The notes: generated by a model from the letters alone, not told the origin. 64,000 nt of DNA from CAWDVK01 sp963805715 (GCA_963805715.1 CAWDVK010000007.1:62001-126000); one strand, 5' to 3'. Positions 48,792 to 57,813 are shown, counted from the first letter of the stretch. Program-made: numbers and translations.

Positions 48792-49778
48792 TCAGCCGAA
48801 CCGGCCGTGCACGTAATCCGCCGTCCGCGGGTCGGCCGGTGCCTCGAAAACCTGCTGGGTGGGACCGGTTTCGACGATATGGCCCGGCGTGTTCTCGGCG
48901 GCGAGGAAAAAGGCGCAATTGTCCGAGACTCGCTGCGCCTGCTGCATGTTGTGGGTGACGATCACGATGGTGACCTGGTCGGCGAGCTCGCCGATGGTCT
49001 CCTCGATCCGCCGGGTGGAGGTCGGGTCCAGGGCTGAGCACGGCTCGTCCATCAGCAGCACGTCCGGCGCCACCGCGAGCGACCTGGCGATGCACAGGCG
49101 CTGCTGCTGGCCGCCGGACAGGGCGCCGCCGGGGGACCGCAGCCGCCGGTGCACCTCGTTCCACAGCCCGGCCCGGCGCAGGCTCTGCTCCACCAGCTCA
49201 TCCCTGTTCGCCACTTTCAGCCCGGACAGCCTGAGCCCGCTGGCGACGTTGTCGTAGACGGACATCGCGGGGAACGGGTTGGGCTTCTGGAACACCATGC
49301 CGATCCGCCGCCGGACCTCCGCCGGGCGGATCGCGGGGTGGTAGATGTCCCGGTCGGCCAGCAGCACCTGGCCCGCCAGCTGGGCGCCCTTGACCATCTC
49401 GTGCATCCGGTTCAGGATCCGCAGGAAGGTGGACTTCCCGCACCCGGAAGGGCCGATCAGCGCGGTGACCCGGCCCGGCTCCATCCGCAGCGACACCCGG
49501 TCCAGGACTTTGTGGCCGCTGAACCAGGCCGAGATACTCCTGGCCTCCAGCCCGACCAGGCCCGCTCCGGCGGGCGCGAGCGCGCCAGTGCCCGGCAGCC
49601 CGGCACCCGGCAGCAGCCTAGTGCCCGGCAGCCCAGGGCCTGGCTGCTGAGGGCCTGGCTGCTGAGGGCCTGGCAGCTCAGCCTGCCGGGCCGGGCCCGC
49701 CAGCGCGACAGTCTCGGCGGCCCGGTCAGTCAGCTCGGGCGGCAGTCCGCCAGGGTCCGCGGCGGCAGGCTGGCTCAT
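48792..49778 (-). CDS. pstB: Phosphate ABC transporter ATPase
   Basis: PstB of 328 residues. Walker A GPSGCGKSTFLRILNRM, Q-loop MVFQKPNPFPAMSVYDN, signature LSGGQQQRLCIARSLAVAP, Walker B VLLMDEPCSALDPTSTRRIE and H-loop VTHNMQQAQRV are diagnostic of the phosphate group. The ATPase core starts near residue 80. An unusual disordered N-terminal extension of Pro/Gly/Gln repeats precedes it. Last gene of the pst operon, 13 bases after the sortase-like gene. Confidence 0.96.
   Translation of the reverse strand: MSQPAAADPGGLPPELTDRAAETVALAGPARQAELPGPQQPGPQQPGPGLPGTRLLPGAGLPGTGALAPAGAGLVGLEARSISAWFSGHKVLDRVSLRMEPGRVTALIGPSGCGKSTFLRILNRMHEMVKGAQLAGQVLLADRDIYHPAIRPAEVRRRIGMVFQKPNPFPAMSVYDNVASGLRLSGLKVANRDELVEQSLRRAGLWNEVHRRLRSPGGALSGGQQQRLCIARSLAVAPDVLLMDEPCSALDPTSTRRIEETIGELADQVTIVIVTHNMQQAQRVSDNCAFFLAAENTPGHIVETGPTQQVFEAPADPRTADYVHGRFG
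49636..49680 (+). repeat. 15-bp tandem repeat in the pstB N-terminal extension
   Basis: GGGCCTGGCTGCTGA occurs twice exactly and a third time with changes (49636, 49651, 49666). It encodes repeated Gly-Pro-Gln-Gln-Pro on the minus strand and preserves the frame. Confidence 0.88.
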
Positions 49779-49791
49779 GGCGGTGACTCCG

Positions 49792-50792
49792 TCAGTAGAG
49801 GTTGGGCAGCAGGGCGGCCAGGTTCTCGTACAGGTTCCAGGTGATCGCCAGCGCGACGGGCGCGACCACCAGGTAGACCGGCCAGGGCGACCAGCGGCCA
49901 GCGGCGGCCGCGCCGCCGACGGCCACCAGCGCGAGCGCGAGGCCCCAGACCATGGTGAGTACCAGCGCGCCGCTGTCGCCGGCCAGCGCCTGCTCGGCCG
50001 GGCCGATGTCCGGCAGCTCGACCGGGCCGTTGTTCACCTTAGTCACCAGGTCAGCGTCGACCTCCAGGTAGTAGGCGGGCACCTGCGGCGAGTTCGCGGT
50101 CATCAGCACCAGCCGGTTCAGCGTGGTGTCCGTGACCGGATGCTGGCTGTCGCCGAGCGCGACGACCCGGTAAACCGAGATGCCCTGCTGGGTGATGGTG
50201 GTGATCTTGTCGCCGGGCGCCACCTCGTTCAGGTGCCCGAAGGGCGCACCGAAGGTGGCCCGGCGGCCGTAGATCACCGACATCCCCAGCTGGCCCGGCA
50301 GCGGCGTGCTGCGCAGGTGACCAGGTCCGAGAGTCAGCTCCTCGGCGGAGGTCCCCTCGACCACCACCACGCTCCGCAGCCCGATGGCCGGAATGCTGAT
50401 GAGCGCGACTGGCGCGCCCGGCCGTGTCGGGCCGAGCGGGCCGATCTCCTGGCCCAGCTCGCGGGCCAGGGTCGCGTACAGCCGGTGCTGTGCCCCGGCC
50501 TCCTGGATGCCGGAGGCACCGAAGAGGTAGCCGAGGAAGCCCAGGATCAGGGTAGCCAGCAGGAGCAGGCTGACGGCGACGCACTGGCCGGCCGGCAGCG
50601 CGGCCCGCTGGCGGCCGGCGCTGGCCGCGGCGGCCGGCTGCACGGGAGGGGCGGCCGGGCTGCACGGGAGGGGCGGCCGGGCTGCACGGGAGGGGCGGTC
50701 GGCTGCACGGGAGGGGCGGCCGGGCTGGCCACGCTGGGGTCCGGGTCCGGCGCTGAGCCGGGCGCCGCAGCCACGCCAGGCTCGGCCGCCAT
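49792..50792 (-). pseudogene. Sortase-fold membrane protein lacking catalytic residues, frame broken in a tandem repeat
   Basis: The ATG at 50792 overlaps the pstS stop (TAATG) and opens a Pro/Ala N-terminus (MAAEPGVAAAPGSAPDPDPS). Four copies of a repeat encoding AAPPVQP/TAPPVQP follow; two copies have one extra base, shifting frame. The main frame then gives a membrane helix (VAVSLLLLATLILGFLGYLF), a sortase-like barrel (ALISIPAIGLRSVVVVEGTS, then GQLGMSVIYGRRATFGAPFG) and two C-terminal helices. The sortase histidine position (GHR) reads GRR. The TLTTC cysteine position reads LVLMTA. No arginine is seen at the usual third position. If the extra bases are real the gene is off; if not it encodes an intact pseudo-sortase of about 333 residues. 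Confidence 0.75.
50636..50721 (+). repeat. Four-copy 21/22-bp tandem repeat in the sortase-like gene
   Basis: GGCTGCACGGGAGGGGCGGCC-type units lie at 50636-50656 (21), 50657-50678 (22), 50679-50700 (22) and 50701-50721 (21). The two 22-base copies carry an extra G, giving a net +2 shift. With all units at 21 bases the gene is a continuous frame. Confidence 0.9.
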
Positions 50793-52357
50793 TACCTGGG
50801 CGCCCTTCTGCGCCGCCGGACCAGCGCGTAGATCGCGGGCGGGGCGGCGATGACCACCAGGATCTCGGCGGCGGTGAGCACCGCCAGCATCGAGCTGTCA
50901 TTCGCCCCGGCTGCCAGGTTGACGACCGTTCCGGTGACGGGTCCCGCCTGCACCGCGGGGCCCGAGCCGGAGCCGGAACTGCCGGATGTCGTCCCGGTGA
51001 TCCCGGCCGACGCGCTCGCCGAGGCCATAGCGCCGCCGGCGCCGGGCGTCGTCGCCTTGCCGTCGACCACGACGCAGTCGAGCGGCTCGCCCAGCTTGTC
51101 GCACGGCGACGGCTCCGGCGCATCAGCGAGGATGGTCAGCTGGCCGTTCCTGATGGTGGGGTTGTCGCAGTTGGTGGCGAGGTTGGCCGGCGCGACATGG
51201 CCGGGAATCCTGGCCTCCTGCAGCAGGCCGCCCTGGATCAGGTTCAGCGGGAGCGGCGAGTAGCCGAGCTCGGCGGCGAACTGCTGGCCCGCGCACAGGA
51301 AGTAGTTGACGAACGTGCTCAGCGTCTGCCCGGCTGCGCCGGTGAAATCGGTCGGGATCGCCGTGCCCGAGCGCGGCACGATCAGGTAGCTGTAGCTGGA
51401 CAGCGGGTACGAGCGCGGATCGGTGTAGGTGTAGACGTTGTCCAGGTCCTGCTGCAGGAAGTTGACGCTGCCCGGGTCCTCGTTGATCTGCGCCCGGGTC
51501 AGCGCCACGGCGACGTTGGACGCGGTCGGCAGCACGTAGTAGCCGGCCGGGTTGAGCAGTTTCACCACCGGGAAGTGCGAGTTGAGCGCATAGGCGTACT
51601 CGTCGTAGCCGATCGCGCCCTCGCCGTAGCTGGCGCTGATGTAGGTGGCCACATTGTTGGAGCCGTCCTGGGCGACGGCTCCGGGGAACTGCGGGTAGAA
51701 CTCGGTCTGCCCGCACGGCGGCTGGACGCGGCCGTGGGTGACCTGGCTGCAGAAGGCGTTCCACTGCGCCGGGAACATCGTGGCCATCCACCGGGTGAAG
51801 AAGAAGGTGGCGCCCGACCCGTCGGAGCGGATCACCGGGATGATGCGCTCGTCCGGCAGCTGGGCGCCGTAGTCCTTGGTGATCTGCGGGTCATCCCAGT
51901 TCGTGATCTGGCCAGTGAAGATCTTCATCAAGGTCAGCCCGGACAGCCGCAGGTTCGTGACCAGATGGCCGGCCACCGTCAGGTGATACATGAAGGCCGT
52001 ACCGCCGGCCGTGTCCGGGACGTAGGAGTAGCCGACGGACGGGTATTCGGCGCCTGCCCCGCCGAGCTTGTCGGTGCCGTTACGGAATGGCGGGTCGGAC
52101 GCGGCGAAGTCGACCTGCTGAGCCATGTAGTCGGCGCGGCCGGCGGCGGAGCCGTCCGGGTTGAAGTTGATCACTATGCCGTCGGCGCGCAGGTTCTCCG
52201 CCCACTGCGCCAGCGCGACTGAGCTCCACGACGAGCCGGAGCCGCTGATGGTGGCGTAGCCGGACGCACGAGCCACCGGCGCGGGACCGAGCGCCGCGGC
52301 GGCCGCCAGCGACACGGCGAAGGCCGTCAGGACCATGCGGGACAGGCGGATGCTCAC
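50792..52357 (-). CDS. pstS: Phosphate-binding protein PstS with a C-terminal membrane anchor
   Basis: A 521-residue secreted binding protein. The signal peptide (MVLTAFAVSLAAAAALGPAP) has no lipobox. The PstS fold starts at ATISGSGSSWSSVALAQWAE, with ligand-loop-like segments VDFAASDPPFRNG and RSDGSGATFFFTRWM. Further matches are NNVATYISASYGEGAIGYDE and SYLIVPR. A glycine/serine-rich stalk follows, then a membrane helix (MLAVLTAAEILVVIAAPPAI) and a basic tail (RRRRRAPR). Most bacterial PstS proteins are free or lipid-anchored, so the transmembrane anchor is notable. GTG start with GAGGAGGA upstream, overlapping the preceding stop. Confidence 0.92.
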   Translation of the reverse strand: MSIRLSRMVLTAFAVSLAAAAALGPAPVARASGYATISGSGSSWSSVALAQWAENLRADGIVINFNPDGSAAGRADYMAQQVDFAASDPPFRNGTDKLGGAGAEYPSVGYSYVPDTAGGTAFMYHLTVAGHLVTNLRLSGLTLMKIFTGQITNWDDPQITKDYGAQLPDERIIPVIRSDGSGATFFFTRWMATMFPAQWNAFCSQVTHGRVQPPCGQTEFYPQFPGAVAQDGSNNVATYISASYGEGAIGYDEYAYALNSHFPVVKLLNPAGYYVLPTASNVAVALTRAQINEDPGSVNFLQQDLDNVYTYTDPRSYPLSSYSYLIVPRSGTAIPTDFTGAAGQTLSTFVNYFLCAGQQFAAELGYSPLPLNLIQGGLLQEARIPGHVAPANLATNCDNPTIRNGQLTILADAPEPSPCDKLGEPLDCVVVDGKATTPGAGGAMASASASAGITGTTSGSSGSGSGPAVQAGPVTGTVVNLAAGANDSSMLAVLTAAEILVVIAAPPAIYALVRRRRRAPR

Positions 52358-54642
52358 GCTCTCGTCCTCCTCAGGCGCCGCAGGCGCGCGGTCACGGCGG
52401 TGCTGCCCCGCCCGATGGCCAGGGCGGACGAGCTGCCCAGCGCGAGCACGCAGCCGGTGATGAGCAAGACGGGCAGCGCGTAGCGGGCCAGGCCGGAGGA
52501 GGCAGGGTTGCTGACGTAGCCGAGGCTGACCCTGGTCCGGCTCGGGCTCGGCGCCGGCGTCGGCGTCGGCGACGGCCGGGCCGTCGGCGTGAGGGGCGCA
52601 GCGACCGCAGCGGGGCTGGGCTTCTTTGCCACGTCCCCCGTCTGGTCGGCCACGGCCCGCGCCGCGGCCAGCGTCTCCGCCCGCATCTTCGCCGTCAGCG
52701 GCAGGTAGCCGGGCGCGAGCTGACCGGGCAGGTCGCCCGGCTGCTGGCCGGCACCGGCGACGTAGTCGAGGAACTGGGCGATCCTGGCTGCCTTGGCCCT
52801 GGAGATGCCGCCGGTCGGGACCATGGCATAGATGACCATGGTCAGCGGATAGGAATCGGGCACCTTGCTGGTCTCCGGCACATCCTGGGTGATGTGATTG
52901 GAGTCGGTGGCCAGGTCGCTGACCGCCGCGGCCATGCTGGCATCGGTGGGAGCGACGTAATGGCCGGTGTCGTTCTGCAGGGCCGCCACCGGCAGCTCGT
53001 AGGCGGCCGCATCGGCCTCGTCCAGGATCGCGAACAGGGCCCGCTCGCCGGGCACTTCCGGGCTGAGCTTGTCGTAGTTCCCGCTGGGGTCGAGCTGCCA
53101 GTCGGTGGCCGGATACCAGCTGTCCGCCTGATACTGAGCCACCGAGCTGAGCGGGAAAACCGGCGAGTACCGGTGCGCGATCAGCGGGTAGGGATCCATC
53201 GAGACGAGGGAGTCGGTGGGAATGCTCAGGTTCAGGTAATCGGTATTGACGTGCTCTCCCCACGGATCGAAGCTGCCGTCAATGAAGCCCTTCGCGGCCG
53301 GGCTCGCCGCCATCCACCTGGTCAGCTCCCAGGTCATGTCGCTCTCGCCGGACAGCACCGTCGGCACCTGGTAGCCGTCTCCCACCGCGGCGACGCGCGG
53401 GTTGAGCTGTTCGAATTCCGGGTCGGCGAACAGGCTGACCGGGTCGTTGTCGACAGCGTTATCGCAGCCGACGCCCGGCGGGACAGAGCCGTGGCCGCAG
53501 CCCTCGTTGTCGAAGTCGTACGACTGAGTGAGCAGCTTCGCCACCAGCCGGGCGTCGAGCTTCAGGTGCGTGAGCGGCTCGCCCGTGACCGGATTGTCGA
53601 TCCAGTAGGCGATCGACTCCGCCGAGATCGCGACAGGCGCGTAGGTATACCGGTACTTGCCGGTGGCGTCGGCCGGCAGCATGGTGAACGCGACATCATC
53701 GAGCCCGGCCAGGAAGTCCGTCCGCGCCAGCGGCTCGCTCTGCGCTGAGTCGTACTGGATGGTGAGCGGGTCAGCGGCCGAGCACAGCCCGGACTGCCAC
53801 TGGCTCATCGCCCTGGCCAGCATGGGCGAGCCGATCGCGGTGAAGTCGGCATTCGCCACCGGGCAGTCGGTGGGCGTCGGGGCGAAGGACAGCGGGACGA
53901 TGATCCGCTTCGCCCAGGAGCATGATCCGGTCTGGCTGCTGAACGCGAACTCGCCGAGGTCAGTCTGTTCGGCGTCCTGGCTGTGGTCGCTGCAGTCGGG
54001 CGGCGACTCGAGAGTGTTACCGCCCTGGCTCGGCACGATCACCAGCGAGCACGGGACACCCACATTGCAGCCGAGCTGCTGGTCTTCCTCAGCGGTCAGC
54101 AGCTGGATGGCGGCCTCGCCGGTCCCGTTCCCGGCCGTCGTCGAGTAGACCGTGTTCATCGGCCCAAACGGGCTGAACGAGCCGGCCACGCCGCCGTTGT
54201 CGGCCCCGAAGCACTGGCTCCACCAGGTCGGATGCGTGCCCTTGCACTCGGCGACCATGACCGGGTAGTCGGTGGCGCCAGGGTCATACAGCTCCTGGCT
54301 GCTCGGCGTGAAGCCGCGCCAGGTCACTTCGATCACCTGGTTCGTCAGCTCGACCGTCGGGCTGACCGTGACGTAGCTCGGCGAGCTGAAGTCCCGGTTC
54401 CTGGCCGGATCCCACATCCGCGGTCCCTGGACGGTTCTGGCCGGGCCGGCCGCGGGCCCGGCGAGCGCCTCGGTCGCAGGCCGAGCGGAGCCGGCCGGGG
54501 CGCCGGGCGGGCGCGGCGTGCTGGCACGGGCGGCCGGCGCCGGGCTGCCCAGCCAGGACAGCATCGGCAGGCCGAGTGACAGGCCCAGGACGATGATGGC
54601 CGCGCCCGTCTTGCGCCCGGCAGCGCGCCTCACCGCGACCAC
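52354..54642 (-). CDS. Large secreted PstS-like protein with N-terminal Ig-like domain and C-terminal anchor
   Basis: A 762-residue exported protein. Signal peptide (AAIIVLGLSLGLPMLSWLG), Pro/Ala-rich segment, then a beta-rich Ig-like domain resembling the neocarzinostatin type (VTVSPTVELTNQVIEVTWRG). A phosphate-binding-protein-like region follows from about residue 280 (LTIQYDSAQSEPLARTDFLA, then YAPVAISAESIAYWI). It has several cysteines that could form disulfides. A Pro/Thr stalk (TPTARPSPTPTPAPSPSRTR) leads to a membrane helix (YALPVLLITGCVLALGSSSA) and a basic tail. GTG start, 13-base overlap with pstA. The ligand may be phosphate, but the typical PstS loops are not clear. Confidence 0.85.
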   Translation of the reverse strand: MVAVRRAAGRKTGAAIIVLGLSLGLPMLSWLGSPAPAARASTPRPPGAPAGSARPATEALAGPAAGPARTVQGPRMWDPARNRDFSSPSYVTVSPTVELTNQVIEVTWRGFTPSSQELYDPGATDYPVMVAECKGTHPTWWSQCFGADNGGVAGSFSPFGPMNTVYSTTAGNGTGEAAIQLLTAEEDQQLGCNVGVPCSLVIVPSQGGNTLESPPDCSDHSQDAEQTDLGEFAFSSQTGSCSWAKRIIVPLSFAPTPTDCPVANADFTAIGSPMLARAMSQWQSGLCSAADPLTIQYDSAQSEPLARTDFLAGLDDVAFTMLPADATGKYRYTYAPVAISAESIAYWIDNPVTGEPLTHLKLDARLVAKLLTQSYDFDNEGCGHGSVPPGVGCDNAVDNDPVSLFADPEFEQLNPRVAAVGDGYQVPTVLSGESDMTWELTRWMAASPAAKGFIDGSFDPWGEHVNTDYLNLSIPTDSLVSMDPYPLIAHRYSPVFPLSSVAQYQADSWYPATDWQLDPSGNYDKLSPEVPGERALFAILDEADAAAYELPVAALQNDTGHYVAPTDASMAAAVSDLATDSNHITQDVPETSKVPDSYPLTMVIYAMVPTGGISRAKAARIAQFLDYVAGAGQQPGDLPGQLAPGYLPLTAKMRAETLAAARAVADQTGDVAKKPSPAAVAAPLTPTARPSPTPTPAPSPSRTRVSLGYVSNPASSGLARYALPVLLITGCVLALGSSSALAIGRGSTAVTARLRRLRRTRA

Positions 54643-55805
54643 TCCGCCGCCGCGCGCCTGAGCTGGCGCTGCTGCCGCCTGGTCAGCTCGCCAGGGGCGC
54701 TGCCCCCGAGCAGTCGCGCGATCGTGAACAGGACCAGCACGATGAGCATGAGCACGGCCCCCGCGCCTAGCCCGCGGGCCACGTCATTGGGGTACTGGCC
54801 CAGGTTCTCGATCATGTTGAAGATGAAGGTGGGCAGGGTCGCCTGCCAGCCATGCAGCGGATTGGCATTCGGGTTGGCCGTGAAGCCGGCGGTCAGCAGC
54901 ACGGGCGCGGTCTCGCCGATGCCGCGAGCCATGGCCAGCACGACCGCGGTGGACAGGCCCGATCGCGCCGTGGGCAGGATCACGTTCCACACCGTCCGGA
55001 ACTGGCTGGCGCCCAGCGCATAGGACGCTTCCCGTAAAGTGCCTGGGACGACCCGAAGGACGACCTCGGCCGCCCTGGTCACGGTGGGCAGCATCACGAC
55101 CGCCACGGCCAGCGACGCGGCCAGCCCGCTTTCCGGCAGGCCGAGGGTCAGGACGGCGAACGCGTAGACGAACAGCCCGGCCACGATCGATGGCAGCGCC
55201 GTCATGGCATTGACGATCGTGCGCACCGGCCGCTCCATCCGGCCGCCGACTTCGGCCAGGAACAGCGCGGCCATGACGCCCAGCGGCACCGAGAAGAGCG
55301 TGGCCAGGCCGAGCTGCTCGAGCGAGCCGACGGCGGCGTGCTGGATGCCGCCGACCCGCAGCGAGCTGGTCGGCGACGCGAACGCCATGCTCTCGGTGAA
55401 GAAGTTCAGGTGGCTGACCGACGCCAGGCCCCTGGTGATGCTGTAGCCGATCTGCTCGAGCACGACGGCCGTGGCGAGCACGCCGCCGCTGCCGACGGCG
55501 GCGGCCATCAGCTTGTCCCGTACCACCAGGGGGCGCCACTGGAGTCCCGCTGCCGCCGCGTACAGCACCAGGAAGCCCAGGTACCAGCAGAGCCAGAACC
55601 CGAACGCTCCGCTGAACGGCAGCACCCGCTCGTACAGCACCCAGATCAGGCCCAGCGACCCGATAGCCGCGCCGCCCAGCGTCAGCCGGTCCTCCGCGGT
55701 GACCTGGCGGATGCGCAGCGGAACCTCCGTGGCCGGCTGGCCCGGCGCGGAGCGCACCGCGGAACCCTGGCCCGGGCCGCGCGGAGCGTCGCCGGTGCCG
55801 CTCAT
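54630..55805 (-). CDS. pstA: Phosphate ABC transporter permease PstA
   Basis: A 391-residue permease with six or more membrane segments. It contains the conserved segments TALPSIVAGLFVYAFAVLTL, REASYALGASQFRTVWNVIL (EAA-type loop) and ARGIGETAPVLLTAG. The N-terminal extension of about 40 residues plus three extra hydrophobic segments is longer than usual for PstA (about 300). The stop overlaps the next gene by 13 bases. Confidence 0.93.
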   Translation of the reverse strand: MSGTGDAPRGPGQGSAVRSAPGQPATEVPLRIRQVTAEDRLTLGGAAIGSLGLIWVLYERVLPFSGAFGFWLCWYLGFLVLYAAAAGLQWRPLVVRDKLMAAAVGSGGVLATAVVLEQIGYSITRGLASVSHLNFFTESMAFASPTSSLRVGGIQHAAVGSLEQLGLATLFSVPLGVMAALFLAEVGGRMERPVRTIVNAMTALPSIVAGLFVYAFAVLTLGLPESGLAASLAVAVVMLPTVTRAAEVVLRVVPGTLREASYALGASQFRTVWNVILPTARSGLSTAVVLAMARGIGETAPVLLTAGFTANPNANPLHGWQATLPTFIFNMIENLGQYPNDVARGLGAGAVLMLIVLVLFTIARLLGGSAPGELTRRQQRQLRRAAAEWSR

Positions 55806-55879
55806 CAGCAGGCTCCCTTCCGCGTCGTCCCGGTCAGCTGCGTTCTGTTCATCTGCATCCGCCGCCCGCGCGGGCCACG

Positions 55880-56881
55880 TCAGTCGGCCGTGGCCGCGCC
55901 CGAGCGGGAGCGGTTGATCACGACCGCGGCCAGCGAGTTGACGATCAGGGTGATGGCGAAGAGGGCCAGGCCTGCCGCCATCAGCGCGGAGAGCATGTGC
56001 GCGGTCGCCTCATTCCAGTTGAGGGCGATCAGCGCGGCCACCGAGTTGCCGCCGCTCTGCAGGACGTGCCAGTTGAGCGTGGGAATCGTCGTGATGACGA
56101 GCAGCACGGCGATCGTCTCGCCCATGGCCCGGCCGAGGCCGAGCATGGCCGCGCCGGTCACGCCGGCCCGGCCGAACGGCAGGACGACGGTCCTGACCAT
56201 GCCCCACCGGGTCGAGCCGAGCGCGTAGGCACCCTCCCGCTCGCCCTGCGGGGCTTGCGAGAACACCTGCCTCGACAGCGAGGTGATGATCGGGATGGCC
56301 ATCAGCGAGACCACCATGCCGGCTATCACCGGCGAACCGACGAAGGTGGAGGGGCTCACCGGGATCGTGATCCGGAAGGCCGGGAGAAAGCTCAGGTGAT
56401 GCGACAGCCAGGAAGCCGTGCCGATGGCCCGCGGCACCAGGAAGAAGCGCCCCCAGACCCCGTAGATGATGCTCGGGATCGCGGCCATGAGGTCAATCAC
56501 CGCGATGAGCGGGCGGCGCAGGCGGTCCGGCGCGTACTCGGAGATGAAGATGGCGGTGGCGACCGCGACCGGAACGGCGATGATCATGGCGATGACCGCG
56601 ATGATGATCCCGTCCGGCAGGATGCCGCCGATGCCGAAATTATTGCCGACGAAGAGCCAGCTCTGCTTGGTGAAGAAGCTGAAGCCGTCAGCGCGCAGCG
56701 CCCAGCTGCCCCGCAGGATCAGGAAGGCCAGGATCATCCCGGTGATCAGGAAGACCGACAACCCCGATGCGCGCAGGACGGCGCGGAATATCGCGTCGCC
56801 GGGCGACGTGCGCGAGACGATCCTGCGCGGTACATCCTCATCGGCGGTGACCGGCAGCGGCGAGGTCAGTGCGGCTGCCAT
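55880..56881 (-). CDS. pstC: Phosphate ABC transporter permease PstC
   Basis: A 333-residue permease, first gene of the pst operon. Membrane segments begin LSVFLITGMILAFLILRGSW. Conserved regions are DLMAAIPSIIYGVWGRFFLV, REGAYALGSTRWGMVRTVVL (EAA-type loop) and LGRAMGETIAVLLVI. ATG 56881 is supported by GGGGAGGGA just upstream; the longer open frame to 57325 overlaps the PIG-L gene and is rejected. A PHO-box-like repeat lies 104 bases upstream. Confidence 0.95.
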   Translation of the reverse strand: MAAALTSPLPVTADEDVPRRIVSRTSPGDAIFRAVLRASGLSVFLITGMILAFLILRGSWALRADGFSFFTKQSWLFVGNNFGIGGILPDGIIIAVIAMIIAVPVAVATAIFISEYAPDRLRRPLIAVIDLMAAIPSIIYGVWGRFFLVPRAIGTASWLSHHLSFLPAFRITIPVSPSTFVGSPVIAGMVVSLMAIPIITSLSRQVFSQAPQGEREGAYALGSTRWGMVRTVVLPFGRAGVTGAAMLGLGRAMGETIAVLLVITTIPTLNWHVLQSGGNSVAALIALNWNEATAHMLSALMAAGLALFAITLIVNSLAAVVINRSRSGAATAD

Positions 56882-56984
56882 GGTGACGTCCCTCCCCTGA
56901 CCCGTGCGGTGGCACCCGGCATCGCAGCACCCGCTGCGGGCGCTTCCATCCTGTTGGAGCCGTATTTCCGGCTGGGCAGAAAGA

Positions 56985-57002
56985 GGCGAACGATGGGCGA
57001 AC
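56985..57002 (-). promoter_or_regulatory. PHO-box-like direct repeat upstream of pstC
   Basis: On the minus strand GTTCGCC-CATC-GTTCGCC gives two seven-base units at 11-base spacing. Streptomyces PhoP boxes are 11-base direct repeats of GTTCACC plus four bases; each unit here differs by one base. The location in the pst leader supports PhoR-PhoP control under phosphate limitation. Confidence 0.7.
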
Positions 57003-57093
57003 AGGTGGCATACCAGTGCCGATGTGAGTTCCGCGGCCCGGGCGAGGCTGGTGAGCGGAAAGGGAAGGAGGAGGCACCCCCGGCGGCCGCCGG

Positions 57094-57813
57094 TCAGCCT
57101 GTCTGGAGTACCTGGAATGCCTCGGCCAGGCGGCCGTCCGGCAGGCCGCCCTGGGCGGCGGACCGGCTGAGCCAGCCGCGGAGCATGTCCTCGAGTCCGT
57201 CCGGGTCCCTGATCTGGCTGACGTGCGCGCGGAGCGCGGCCAGCTTGCGGCCGAAGGTATCGGTGATGTCGACGTAGTGGTTCGGTGTCGGGCTGCCGGA
57301 AAACCACACCTCGCGCACGGTCCACGCTTCCAGCCCGTCCTCGGACAGCAGCCCGGGAAAGGCGAACGGGTTGCGCGCGTCGGGGTAGACGGCGTCGAGG
57401 GCAGCCGAGCCGACAGCGCGATGGTCCGGATGGCTGGCGCCCGGCCTGGCGTAGTTGCGCTCGGGCGACTGGCAGACGACCCGGTCCGGCCGCACCTCCC
57501 TGATCACTCTGGCCAGGTCCCTGCGCAGTCCGATGGTGGCTTCCACCCGGCCATCCGGGTAGCCGAGGAACCGCAGGTCGTGCACGCCCACCTGCTTGGC
57601 GGCGGCCGTCTGCTCGGCCCGCCGCAGCCTGGCCATCTCGGGCCGCGGGATGCTGGCGTCGCTGCCGCCCGCATCGCCGTCGGTCACCACGGCGTAGCGG
57701 ACGTCGATGCCCGCATCGGTCCAGCTCGCCACCGTGCCGGCGGCACCGAAGTCCACGTCGTCGGGGTGGGCCGTGATGATCAGGATGCGGCCGATTTCCG
57801 CGTCGTCGGGCAT
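57094..57813 (-). CDS. PIG-L family deacetylase (LmbE-like)
   Basis: A 239-residue zinc-dependent N-deacetylase or amidase. The metal motif AHPDDVDFGAAGT lies near residue 15, with the third ligand in ASHPDHRAVG. Actinomycete relatives include MshB, Mca and many secondary-metabolism deacetylases. This one is shorter than MshB or Mca (about 290) and cannot be assigned to either. It precedes the pst operon in the same direction, 212 bases away, so it is probably a separate unit given the PHO-box-like site between. Confidence 0.88.
   Translation of the reverse strand: MPDDAEIGRILIITAHPDDVDFGAAGTVASWTDAGIDVRYAVVTDGDAGGSDASIPRPEMARLRRAEQTAAAKQVGVHDLRFLGYPDGRVEATIGLRRDLARVIREVRPDRVVCQSPERNYARPGASHPDHRAVGSAALDAVYPDARNPFAFPGLLSEDGLEAWTVREVWFSGSPTPNHYVDITDTFGRKLAALRAHVSQIRDPDGLEDMLRGWLSRSAAQGGLPDGRLAEAFQVLQTG

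Noticed and set aside
48625..49164. Minus-strand 179-codon frame over pstB
   Set aside because: Its content is Arg/Ala-rich shadow of pstB; only its neighbouring frame carries the genuine CoxS remnant.
49590..49640. LPxTG sorting signal (LPGTG) in PstB
   Set aside because: It lies in the cytosolic N-terminal extension of an ATPase without a signal peptide or following helix and tail, so it is coincidental. No convincing LPxTG protein was seen for the sortase-like protein.
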